Below are positions 1 through 6,664 of a DNA stretch of 20,028 bases, in pieces (the first letter of the stretch is position 1; each line of letters begins with the position of its first letter). The translations under genes and the position numbers were made by a program. Below the pieces are notes generated by a model. The model did no database searches, was not told where the DNA came from, and saw nothing but the letters and a program-made list of their open reading frames with translations. The stretch comes from DASZBR01 sp033763845 (GTDB taxonomy: Bacteria; Pseudomonadota; Gammaproteobacteria; DASZBR01): positions 1 to 20,028 of the forward strand of contig JANRJR010000013.1 in the NCBI GenBank assembly GCA_033763845.1, in the 5' to 3' direction.

Positions 1-2306
1 GGACGAAGAATATAGCGCATTTGATTTAATCCACTGCCAATTTCATCTTCAGCAACTGTCTTTGTAGCTAAAATACTGCGAATACCTGTTCGTAGAAAAA
101 AGTTATTCGTAATTTGCGTATCGCGAGATAATTCAATATCGAGTGATTCACTTCCATCATGATAATAAGTTCTAATATTCGTATCGATAAAGTACGGCAT
201 TAATCCTTCAATTCCGATACCCGGTTGCAAATAAGGATGTTCAGCAGGACGATAAACATAATTCACGCCACCCTTCACTGCCCAAAACTGACTGATTAAA
301 TGCCAATAAAAAATATCCATATCAGCATTTTTGACGCTTCCTTTATTGACTTCAGCATCATTAGCAAACAATTCAAGTTTATTATAATCACTACCGTATA
401 AACCCTTAAATGTAACTTTTTGTACATTATCAAAAGGATCTTCGCCTACATCTAAAAAACTTGCGAGGTATAAACCCATAGCATGCGCCATGGGATGATG
501 AATCAATGAAGTATCAATCGGCATAACTTCATCTTCTCTCACAATTGGTTGATTAACATAGGTGCCGAGGGAAATTTCTTTTTCGGGTTTCATTTTTCCT
601 TTCGCGACATCAATAATCGTTGAATACTGAAATACACGCGCCATTCCTGTCATCATGTGATAAAGATGATGGCAATGAAAAAACCATTGGCCACTCGCAT
701 TTGAATCAAAATCGGCTACAGCAGTAGCGCCTGGCGCTACTTCAATAGTGTGCAACAGTGGATCATAAACTCCGTGTCCATTACGCAAAACAAACCAGTG
801 CCCATGAATATGCATGGGATGGTTCATCATAGAGTCATTGGTAAATATAATACGATATCGTTTATTGGGTTCAATAATAATGGGCTTAGCTTTAAATTCA
901 GTTTCACCATTGATAAACCAAATATAACGTCCCATATAGCCGAATAACTGCATTCTAATAATGCCGGCGATTGGTTTATGCGGATCATTTGTTTTAACTG
1001 CAGCAATTAAATTTTGATATTTCGTACCTGAGGTAGTGGCTTGAAAAGAATTAGGCGGAGACATTGTGTCTCCTATGATTGAAGCTTCCGTGGGCATGTC
1101 CATATTCATAGATTGACTCATAGACATACCATGATGCATCGAACCCATATCCATGCTCATATTCATTGAGCCAGAATTATTATGATCTGTCATACCAGAC
1201 ATCATGTTATCCATCATTTCTCGAGTGACAGGCTCAGGTTCAGGAAAAGGCTTCACATTAGCGTAATCGACAGTTTGATTAGGTTCAGTAATTAAAGCAC
1301 CTACTGCTGCACCTAACGTATCTTTTGATTCAGCATAAATAATATACGATTGATTTTGAGTAATTTTTACTAATACATCATACGTTTCACCCGGCGCAAT
1401 CGTAAATGACTTAACTGCATACGGTCTTACATCATTACCATCGACACTCACCATCTCCATTGAAGTACCTGGAATTTTTACATGATAAATAGTACTACCA
1501 CCCGCACCAATAAAACGTAAACGTACAACATCACCCACTTTAACTAATGCTTGCCAAGGAGCACTATTCGTATGTCCGTTTAATAAAAAAGCGTCGTAAG
1601 CCACATCACTCAGGTCATAGATACTCATGCGCATACTCTGCATCATTTTATAATCTTCGATTAATTGCTTACGTCCTTCTGGTGTCGCATTTCGGTATTC
1701 TCGAATAAAACGTACAAGTGATGCTTGCATTGGAAATCGTGGAGAATAATAATCGCCATCTTTTTTCAGATTAGCCAATATTTTATCCGGATTAGTATTA
1801 CTCCAATCAGATAATACAATGGGATAATCCTTAGTATATTTATTAAGATGTGGCGTAGATGGATCAATAATAAATGCTCCATATAATCCCTGTTGTTCTT
1901 GAAATCCTGCATGAGCGTGATACCAATAAGTACCTGATTGGTATAGTGTAAAATGATAGGAAAACATGCCACCCGGTGGAATTGCTTTTTGCGTAATACC
2001 TTCAACGCCATCCATTTGCCACGGAACAATTAAACCATGCCAATGAATTGCTGTCCCAGTATCCAAATGATTGTAAACGTTGATGGTAACAGTATCGCCT
2101 TTTTTAAAATGAAGCGTAGGGGCTGGAATTTGGTGATTAGCCGCAATAGCCTGAACAGATTTACCTGCAAAATTCACGGTTTTGTAGCCAACATTTAAGT
2201 TTACTACGATATTATTCGCAAAAGCTGTAGAAATGTTGAAGAAACCTACGACCAAAATAACGATATTAGTTAATAAACTAAACATTTTTCTATACTCTGG
2301 CCGCAT
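1..2306 (-). CDS. copA: CopA-type multicopper oxidase fused to CopB-like outer-membrane domain (partial, runs off left edge)
   Basis: Periplasmic copper tolerance protein; CopA enzymes oxidise Cu(I) and bind copper. I translated the frame by hand from the ATG at 2306 to base 3: 768 open codons with no stop. A signal peptide ends near residue 30 (STAFA). The four copper-oxidase motifs are HWHG (88-91), HAH (130-132), HPMHIHGHW (496-504) and HCHHLYHMMTGM (544-555). The type 1 ligands are therefore H496, C545, H550 and M555. A Met/His-rich insert (about 363-404) is typical of CopA. Normal CopA ends shortly after the last motif, but here the frame continues from about residue 600 into a CopB-like segment (YGSDYNKLEL near 640, then GIGIEGLMPYF, then IGSGL). 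In that family some further C-terminal residues would lie beyond the window edge. The start is supported by GGGAAGGAAC just upstream and lies 33 bases after the lipoprotein gene, so the two are probably cotranscribed. Oxidase identity is near certain; the fusion is read directly from the sequence. Confidence 0.93.
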   Translation of the reverse strand, partial: MRPEYRKMFSLLTNIVILVVGFFNISTAFANNIVVNLNVGYKTVNFAGKSVQAIAANHQIPAPTLHFKKGDTVTINVYNHLDTGTAIHWHGLIVPWQMDGVEGITQKAIPPGGMFSYHFTLYQSGTYWYHAHAGFQEQQGLYGAFIIDPSTPHLNKYTKDYPIVLSDWSNTNPDKILANLKKDGDYYSPRFPMQASLVRFIREYRNATPEGRKQLIEDYKMMQSMRMSIYDLSDVAYDAFLLNGHTNSAPWQALVKVGDVVRLRFIGAGGSTIYHVKIPGTSMEMVSVDGNDVRPYAVKSFTIAPGETYDVLVKITQNQSYIIYAESKDTLGAAVGALITEPNQTVDYANVKPFPEPEPVTREMMDNMMSGMTDHNNSGSMNMSMDMGSMHHGMSMSQSMNMDMPTEASIIGDTMSPPNSFQATTSGTKYQNLIAAVKTNDPHKPIAGIIRMQLFGYMGRYIWFINGETEFKAKPIIIEPNKRYRIIFTNDSMMNHPMHIHGHWFVLRNGHGVYDPLLHTIEVAPGATAVADFDSNASGQWFFHCHHLYHMMTGMARVFQYSTIIDVAKGKMKPEKEISLGTYVNQPIVREDEVMPIDTSLIHHPMAHAMGLYLASFLDVGEDPFDNVQKVTFKGLYGSDYNKLELFANDAEVNKGSVKNADMDIFYWHLISQFWAVKGGVNYVYRPAEHPYLQPGIGIEGLMPYFIDTNIRTYYHDGSESLDIELSRDTQITNNFFLRTGIRSILATKTVAEDEIGSGLNQMRYILR

Positions 2307-2339
2307 GTTCCTTCCCTTTGGCAAAGTTCCCTAAAAAAA

Positions 2340-2765
2340 TCAGTGTTTTACAGGTGCATCCGAAATGCTTGCTGAATCCATACTTGTTAATTTATTTAAA
2401 ACTCTCGCAGAACAAACATAGGCATTGCCTATTAAAGTATGATCATCAACTTGCCGTCGCGATCCGGGTATATACTTCGTCTCATGATCTGTCAGAACGA
2501 CAACATTCGCACCTAATGCTAATGCTCGATTCTTGAGTGAATTAATTTCCATTGTCTGTAAATTCGCATGAGAAGTATACGAGGTTGTAACACCATTAAC
2601 ATCTGTGCTTGAAATTTGACCTAATAATTTACATGCTGAAGGCACATCAGTTGTTGTAAAAACAACCTTTTCAGCACCAGGATTAAGGGGTACTGATGCA
2701 CATCCTGTAAGAACTGAAACAAAAAGACCCATGACCACTAATTTAACGTTAATACCAATTTTCAT
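2340..2765 (-). CDS. DUF4156-type outer-membrane lipoprotein
   Basis: A 141-residue predicted lipoprotein of unknown function. The start at 2765 is preferred over a longer in-frame start at 2852: it has AAGGATGAATTT before the ATG and gives a clean lipoprotein signal peptide with lipobox LTGC (Cys22). The longer form would run through the promoter described at 2821-2852. After the lipobox come a conserved-looking Cys in VPSACKLLGQI, a segment SLKNRALALGANVVVL, and a late Cys in GNAYVCSA. This layout (Cys, LRNxA-LGAN, AYxC) is that of the DUF4156 family (recognised from memory). It is the first gene of a unit whose next gene, 33 bases downstream, is the CopA-CopB fusion. A role in copper handling or envelope stress is inferred from context only. 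Confidence 0.8.
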   Translation of the reverse strand: MKIGINVKLVVMGLFVSVLTGCASVPLNPGAEKVVFTTTDVPSACKLLGQISSTDVNGVTTSYTSHANLQTMEINSLKNRALALGANVVVLTDHETKYIPGSRRQVDDHTLIGNAYVCSARVLNKLTSMDSASISDAPVKH

Positions 2766-2820
2766 AAATTCATCCTTAATCCAATATGTCTGTTTATACT
2801 CAAAAGAAAATACCCGAATG

Positions 2821-2852
2821 AATATAAACCTTAACCCTAAGATTAAAGTCAA
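2821..2852 (-). promoter_or_regulatory. MerR-family-type promoter with overlong spacer and dyad
   Basis: On the minus strand, TTGACT (2852-2847) and TATATT (2826-2821) are separated by 20 bases rather than the usual 17. The spacer holds an imperfect inverted repeat; read on the plus strand it is ACCTTAA (2828-2834), an 8-base gap, then TTAAAGT (2843-2849), with 6 of 7 pairs matching. A 19-20 base spacer filled by a dyad is the hallmark of promoters activated by MerR-family metal sensors (CueR, ZntR, CadR). The promoter points at the lipoprotein gene and copA-copB. The metal specificity cannot be read from the site. No merR-like gene is in the window. Confidence 0.65.
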
Positions 2853-2898
2853 GAAATCATCAATCCCGAAAATTTACTGAAGCAGCAAAAATAAAGAA

Positions 2899-3171
2899 TT
2901 ATTGCACCACGGTACCGCCTTTATCTGTACATTCTTGTGCGGACAAATTAGTGACGATGCTTTTCGGATTAACAGCTTTGCACGCATTTTTTCCGCCACA
3001 ACCATTCGCACCCGATTTACAAGCTCCCATGGCTTTACAATTATGTGCTCCCATACATTTTACGGTAGATGCTGGAACCGGTGCTGGTGATATAGCGACA
3101 GCATAACTTTCGGTAGCAAATAAACCAGCGATAACAGCAGCGATGATGGCACGTTTTCTTTGGATGCTCAT
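2899..3171 (-). CDS. Bufferin-like (BufA2-type) secreted Cys-rich metal-binding protein, copy 1
   Basis: A 90-residue protein with an N-terminal signal peptide (RKRAIIAAVIAGLFATESYA, cleavage near 24) and a short periplasmic part with six cysteines at 39, 45, 51, 58, 64 and 81. The pattern is KCMG-x3-CK-x4-CK-x5-CGG-x3-CK followed by ECTDKGG near the C-terminus. This matches from memory the BufA2 group of bufferin-type metallophores, which bind copper in the periplasm after some Cys are modified by an MNIO enzyme (DUF692, BufB) with partner BufC. Neither partner is in the window. The start is supported by AAGGAA about 10 bases upstream. It lies between the copAB unit and a divergent unknown gene. 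A paralogue sits at 12450-12719 and has an identical last 11 residues. Confidence 0.75.
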   Translation of the reverse strand: MSIQRKRAIIAAVIAGLFATESYAVAISPAPVPASTVKCMGAHNCKAMGACKSGANGCGGKNACKAVNPKSIVTNLSAQECTDKGGTVVQ

Positions 3172-3346
3172 AAATTAAGTTCCTTGTGAGGTAAAAATGG
3201 ATATCACCAAAATAAACTAACCGAATTACGGATAAATAAAAAGTCTTTCTCCATTTTGAGAGAAGACGCCGACTCGAGCGGCATGTTAAACTGAACACGA
3301 GATTATCTAATCTTTAGTAAACCCTTTTAATGAGAGGAGACAAAGC
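3172..3346. promoter_or_regulatory. Divergent intergenic region between bufferin-like gene and unknown gene
   Basis: These 175 bases separate two divergently read genes and must hold the start signals of both. The plus-strand gene has a strong ribosome site GAGAGGAG at 3331-3338. A possible weak plus-strand promoter is TTAAAC, 16 bases, TAATCT, ending near 3317. A GC-rich stretch around CTCGAG (about 3270-3285) stands out from the AT-rich surroundings and could be an operator, but I see no recognised regulator box. The boundaries are those of the gap, not of a mapped site. Confidence 0.3.
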
Positions 3347-4027
3347 ATGTTTGAGCAAAACTACACCGATTATCTTTATTATGTTGGCAATGAAGTAAAG
3401 TATGGATGCACACTTTATTTTTCAGGTTGGAAGAAACTTTTATTACACCCTATTCAAACTGTCAAAGATACGGCCTACGCCCTTTATCACCCCATCGAAA
3501 CAGGTAAAATTTTGTTAAACGAAGTTCGTCAACATCCTGTTGGGATGGTAGTTAATGTTTCCCTTTCTTGGGCTACAGGACGCGCAATTAGTTCAGGGAT
3601 CCGCTATTTTCGCCAAGCGAACACAGGTCCCATGACTGATTTTTCAGCCTCATTAGGCCAGAAAGCTGCTGTTTCTGAATCAGTTGTTTCATCAACCGTT
3701 GCACAAATGGTTCAAGTAGGTGCTCAAACTATGACGGGTGGATGTTGTGGCGGAATATGTACAACAACTGCTGCTCGAATAGGACAAACTGCTTCTCTTG
3801 TTACTAGCCAATCAGCAGCTTCAGCAGAAAATCGTCAACAATTACAAACAACCGAAACTTCAGAATCTCACAAGAAATCTTCATCATTCTTAAGCTATTT
3901 CTGGAAAAGCAGTCAAGATGAGAAACGTTGCAAAAGCACCTCATGCACAACAACTACCTGCTCCACAGATCGCTCAGATGCAAGCGAAAGTAAGATAGGG
4001 TTTCGGAACAAAACGGCTAATCAGTAA
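3347..4027 (+). CDS. Unrecognised 226-residue protein with HP repeats and Cys-rich tail
   Basis: I do not recognise this family. The start has a strong GAGAGGAGACAAAGC leader. Residues 1-30 are aromatic-rich (YTDYLYYVGNEVKYG). Then come three short repeats each opening with His-Pro at 34, 48 and 63 (HPIQTVKD, HPIETGKI, HPVGMVVN), followed by a moderately hydrophobic or amphipathic stretch (about 65-87, with SWATGRAISSGIRYF). The middle has a Cys cluster GGCCGGIC (131-138). The tail is low-complexity, rich in Ser, Thr and Gln, with further cysteines (RCKSTSC, TTTTCST). There is no classical signal peptide. It is the only complete plus-strand gene among the metal genes, divergent from a bufferin-like gene and convergent with a CDF gene. 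Metal binding is a guess from the cysteines; a secreted or membrane-associated accessory protein is equally possible. Confidence 0.7.
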   Translation: MFEQNYTDYLYYVGNEVKYGCTLYFSGWKKLLLHPIQTVKDTAYALYHPIETGKILLNEVRQHPVGMVVNVSLSWATGRAISSGIRYFRQANTGPMTDFSASLGQKAAVSESVVSSTVAQMVQVGAQTMTGGCCGGICTTTAARIGQTASLVTSQSAASAENRQQLQTTETSESHKKSSSFLSYFWKSSQDEKRCKSTSCTTTTCSTDRSDASESKIGFRNKTANQ

Positions 4028-4078
4028 ATAAAAATTGGTCTCGTTAGACAAAAAATGAACTCTACTTAAGGTGGTGCG

Positions 4079-4642
4079 TTAATTTTGTTCAGCTTTTTTG
4101 GCATCTCTCAGAATTTCAATCGCCTCTTTAATAACGAATAAGCCAATTAAAAACCCCACAATCAAATCGGGATAACGCGAATGGGTTAACGCCACAAGCA
4201 CCCCTGTAAAAATAACACCGCAGTTAATAATCACATCAGCACGAGTGAATATCCACGTAGCACGCAAATACGCTTCACCTTTGCGAAATCGACCCAGCAA
4301 ACGTAAAACATTTGCATTCACTATTAATGATATACACGCGACTATAATCATAGTAGTACTTTCAGGAAAACTACCGTACCAAGCACGACGAGCAACTTCG
4401 AATAATACAAAAAGTCCCAATATTAATAGCAACCCACCACTTAGAGTTGCTGCAATAGTTTTGAAACGCAAATCCCGATCACTCGCACACAATCCTATTG
4501 CATAGGCTAATGCATCTGCGAGCATATCTAAAGAATCAGCAATAAGACTTGTTGATTGTGCCAATATGCCCGCAATGAGTCCTACCAAAAACATGATGGA
4601 ATTCAACGTCAGTGCAATCCACAGAATTTTTCGATTCGTCAA
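4079..4642 (-). CDS. Short cation diffusion facilitator (CDF-like) cation transporter, start uncertain
   Basis: Inner-membrane protein of the cation-efflux (CDF) superfamily that lacks the C-terminal cytoplasmic domain of CzcD. From the TTG at 4642 it has 187 residues and about six membrane segments. The TM2 motif is LIADSLDMLADALAYAIG with two Asp four residues apart. The TM5 region is FTRADVIINCGVI, where the usual HxxxD site of CzcD or YiiP is replaced by FxxxD. It ends in a charged KEAIEILRDAKK tail. The start is a problem: there is no ATG. The frame stays open upstream of TTG for another 12 codons, encoding INTCECHQAETL, and a Cys-x-Cys near the N-terminus is common in this subfamily. 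The real start may be the rare ATT at 4675, which has AGAAGGGA upstream, or the original start may be lost. It probably exports a divalent cation; the substrate cannot be read. Confidence 0.82.
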   Translation of the reverse strand: MTNRKILWIALTLNSIMFLVGLIAGILAQSTSLIADSLDMLADALAYAIGLCASDRDLRFKTIAATLSGGLLLILGLFVLFEVARRAWYGSFPESTTMIIVACISLIVNANVLRLLGRFRKGEAYLRATWIFTRADVIINCGVIFTGVLVALTHSRYPDLIVGFLIGLFVIKEAIEILRDAKKAEQN

Positions 4643-4670
4643 GGTTTCCGCTTGATGACATTCACAAGTG

Positions 4671-4817
4671 TTAATGAATCAGTCCCTTCTCTTGAATAAA
4701 ATACTGCTTCCACAAAATACAAACCTCAGGAATAACAATTAACGTTAACAACGTATCACTATTCATTCCACTAATCATCAGCGTTGCAACAAGACGCGTG
4801 ATTACTGAATCTCTACT
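4671..4817 (-). pseudogene. Remnant of the C-terminus of a CusA/CzcA-type RND pump
   Basis: This is not a working gene. The minus strand reads RDSVITRLVATLMISG, then TLLTLIVIPEVCILWKQ, then a TAA at 4673-4671. The same arrangement ends the intact CusA at 12722: GSEIMRRIAAPMIGG, TLLTLIVIPAVYFLWKQ. The DNA match is also clear, for example caggaataacaatt and cgttaacaacgta shared with 12773-12799, and roughly four bases in five agree over about 105 bases by eye. Upstream of 4817 the frame is open back to a TGA at 4862-4860 but no longer resembles RND proteins. The frame has no plausible start. It fills much of the 328-base gap between the DsbA-like gene and the short CDF gene; I see nothing recognisable in 4863-4970. 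Confidence 0.8.
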
Positions 4818-4970
4818 TAATATATAGTTGGAAAAAACCTCAGTGAAATCAAACTTCCTTCATTCACAAAGGCATATGTTACACCGCCTAATAATAAACA
4901 ATAAGAAAGGTTTATCGAATACAAACTGGGTTGGTCAAATGAAGTTATTTGGCACAAGTCCTAATATCGA

Positions 4971-5663
4971 TCATTGTGATCGTTCTTTTTTATTTTCCTG
5001 TACAGCGCCATTTACCATATCGCTTAATGCGGTAGGGCCATGCACAAGAACGGGCTTGCCGTTTACAAAAAATGCAGGTGTACCGCGGATATTGTTAGTT
5101 TTAATATCTGCTGCATCCTGCTTAAGTATTTTTATGACTTCTGGGCTTGCAGCATCTACTTTCGCCCTCTGAATATTCAAACCGGCAGCCTCTGCAATAT
5201 CCCAAGCCCTATTTAAATTTGGCGCGGGATGTGTAGCCCAATAACGTTGTTTTTCAAATAAAGCCGCCAGCACATTTTCAAACATATTTTGCTTTCTAGC
5301 GGCCTCTAAAATGCTAATTGCAACGTCAGATCCTCGGTGAAAAGCCGCATAACGTACCACCAGACGGACGTCGTTTGGATATGTTTTCAAGATTTTATGG
5401 ACGCGGGGAAATACCTCTCGGCAGCTTTCACACGATGGATCCAGAAACTCCACAATTGTTATGGGTGCATCAGCCCGACCAATGATAGGCGAATGTGGCC
5501 GTACAAGTGAATTATCCTCGATATTCGTTGCAGCTTGTACAGCAATTGTCGTTGAGTTTTCAATAGTGCTTTGCGGCTGTGCTTTTTTATAAAAGTGTCC
5601 CGTAGCAATCAAACCTAAAACTGCTAGTGTAACGACAGTGATGACGATAAATAATTTTTTCAT
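4971..5663 (-). CDS. DsbA-like periplasmic thiol-disulfide oxidoreductase
   Basis: A 230-residue thioredoxin-fold protein anchored or exported by an N-terminal hydrophobic segment (residues 3-22, MKKLFIVITVVTLAVLGLIA). The active site is CESC (78-81) after IVEFLDPS, and the cis-proline loop is RGTPAFFVNG (Pro196). An alpha-helical insertion lies between them, as in DsbA and Com1-type proteins. Likely role: forming or shuffling disulfides in the periplasm, perhaps in metal-resistance proteins. The start has GGAG nine bases upstream. It lies 56 bases downstream of czcD and is probably in the same transcript, although a stretch rich in A and T just upstream could hold a promoter of its own. DsbA-like genes beside CDF and RND metal pumps are a recurring arrangement (general knowledge); the exact substrate is unknown. 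Confidence 0.88.
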   Translation of the reverse strand: MKKLFIVITVVTLAVLGLIATGHFYKKAQPQSTIENSTTIAVQAATNIEDNSLVRPHSPIIGRADAPITIVEFLDPSCESCREVFPRVHKILKTYPNDVRLVVRYAAFHRGSDVAISILEAARKQNMFENVLAALFEKQRYWATHPAPNLNRAWDIAEAAGLNIQRAKVDAASPEVIKILKQDAADIKTNNIRGTPAFFVNGKPVLVHGPTALSDMVNGAVQENKKERSQ

Positions 5664-5719
5664 GGCGTTTTCTCCAGATCATTAGAAGCAAAAATTTGTA
5701 TTCTGCAAATAAATTTAAT

Positions 5720-6634
5720 TTAAGAGTGTATAAAATCACACTTTTCACTTTCTTTTGAACAATGTGTTTTTTCATGTTGGAATGTGGTATGTGTAATACT
5801 GAATTGTTGTGATAAAAGTCTACGCAGTTTAATTAAAATGGTTTCGCAGTCACGTTTTGAGTCAATTATGACGTGAGCAGTTAAACTGATTCTGTCAGTT
5901 GTAATAGCCCACACATGAAGCTCATGAACATCTAAGACACCATCAACAGTAAAAAGTGCTTGCTTCAATTTTTTTAAATCTATATTTTCAGGAACTCCTT
6001 CTAGCAACACATTTATACTTTCCTTAAGTAAAATCCATGTGCGAGGTAAAATCCACAAGCCGATTAAAATAGCAACGAGTGAATCAATCCATACCCACCC
6101 TGAAAAATAGATAATTATAGCTCCGATGAGAACACCAAGAGATCCCAGTATATCACTCCACACTTCAAGATAAGCACTTCTCATGTTAAGACTTTTATCA
6201 TGACTGACAGTTAACAACCGCATTGATACTAAATTTACTACTAGTCCGATAGCAGCAATAATAAACATCCCTAGAGACTGTATTTCTGATGGAGAATTCA
6301 ACCGTTGATAAGCTTCATATAAAATATAAATGGCTACCAAAAATAAAAGAATTGTATTAAATGCAGCAGCTAAAATTTCAAATCTGTAATACCCGAATGT
6401 TCTGACTGGATCTGCGGGACGTTGAGCAATTTTTATAGCGAAAAAAGCAATAGCCAGCGCAGTAACGTCGGTTAACATGTGTGCTGCATCAGAGATTAAA
6501 GCAAGACTTCCAGTAATCAAACCACCTGCAACTTCTACGATAAAAAAAGTAAACGTTAATATCAACGCGAATAAAAGGGAGCTTTCTTTTTTTAGTTTAA
6601 AATTTGAGTGCGAAAGATTACGTTCAATACTCAT
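5720..6634 (-). CDS. czcD: CzcD-type cation diffusion facilitator
   Basis: Inner-membrane proton antiporter that moves Zn, Co or Cd from cytoplasm to periplasm. Its 304 residues are full length for CzcD. Six membrane segments are visible. TM2 carries ISDAAHMLTD with the H52-x3-D56 metal site; TM5 reads YLEVWSDILGSLGV as in CzcD proteins. The C-terminal cytoplasmic domain has the signature VHELHVWAITTDRISLTAHV. The tail is rich in His and Cys (HTTFQHEKTHCSKESEKC), a likely extra metal-binding end. The start is supported by AAGGACGTC directly before the ATG. The gene begins 30 bases after czcA ends, consistent with one operon czcC-B-A-D. Substrate preference among divalent cations cannot be decided from sequence. 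Confidence 0.93.
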   Translation of the reverse strand: MSIERNLSHSNFKLKKESSLLFALILTFTFFIVEVAGGLITGSLALISDAAHMLTDVTALAIAFFAIKIAQRPADPVRTFGYYRFEILAAAFNTILLFLVAIYILYEAYQRLNSPSEIQSLGMFIIAAIGLVVNLVSMRLLTVSHDKSLNMRSAYLEVWSDILGSLGVLIGAIIIYFSGWVWIDSLVAILIGLWILPRTWILLKESINVLLEGVPENIDLKKLKQALFTVDGVLDVHELHVWAITTDRISLTAHVIIDSKRDCETILIKLRRLLSQQFSITHTTFQHEKTHCSKESEKCDFIHS

Positions 6635-6664
6635 GACGTCCTTTTCATTTCAATTAAAAAAATC

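Noticed and set aside
2340..2852. Longer version of the lipoprotein gene starting at 2852
   Set aside because: The extra 29 residues would run across the MerR-type promoter and hide the lipoprotein signal peptide; the ATG at 2765 has a good ribosome site and lipobox.
3041..3298. Minus-strand open frame overlapping the bufferin-like gene
   Set aside because: It is out of frame with the Cys-rich protein, has no ribosome site and gives no sensible domain.
4028..4078. Terminator between convergent genes (GTCT-CGTT-AGAC)
   Set aside because: The stem has only four pairs and no solid T-run after it on either strand.
4829..4970. Further RND pump remnant upstream of 4817
   Set aside because: An apparent match in this region disappeared when the frame was checked; in the correct frame the sequence no longer resembles RND proteins and meets a stop at 4862-4860.
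4828..5172. Plus-strand open frame of 114 codons
   Set aside because: It overlaps the DsbA-like gene on the opposite strand and shows no recognisable protein features; it is a shadow frame.
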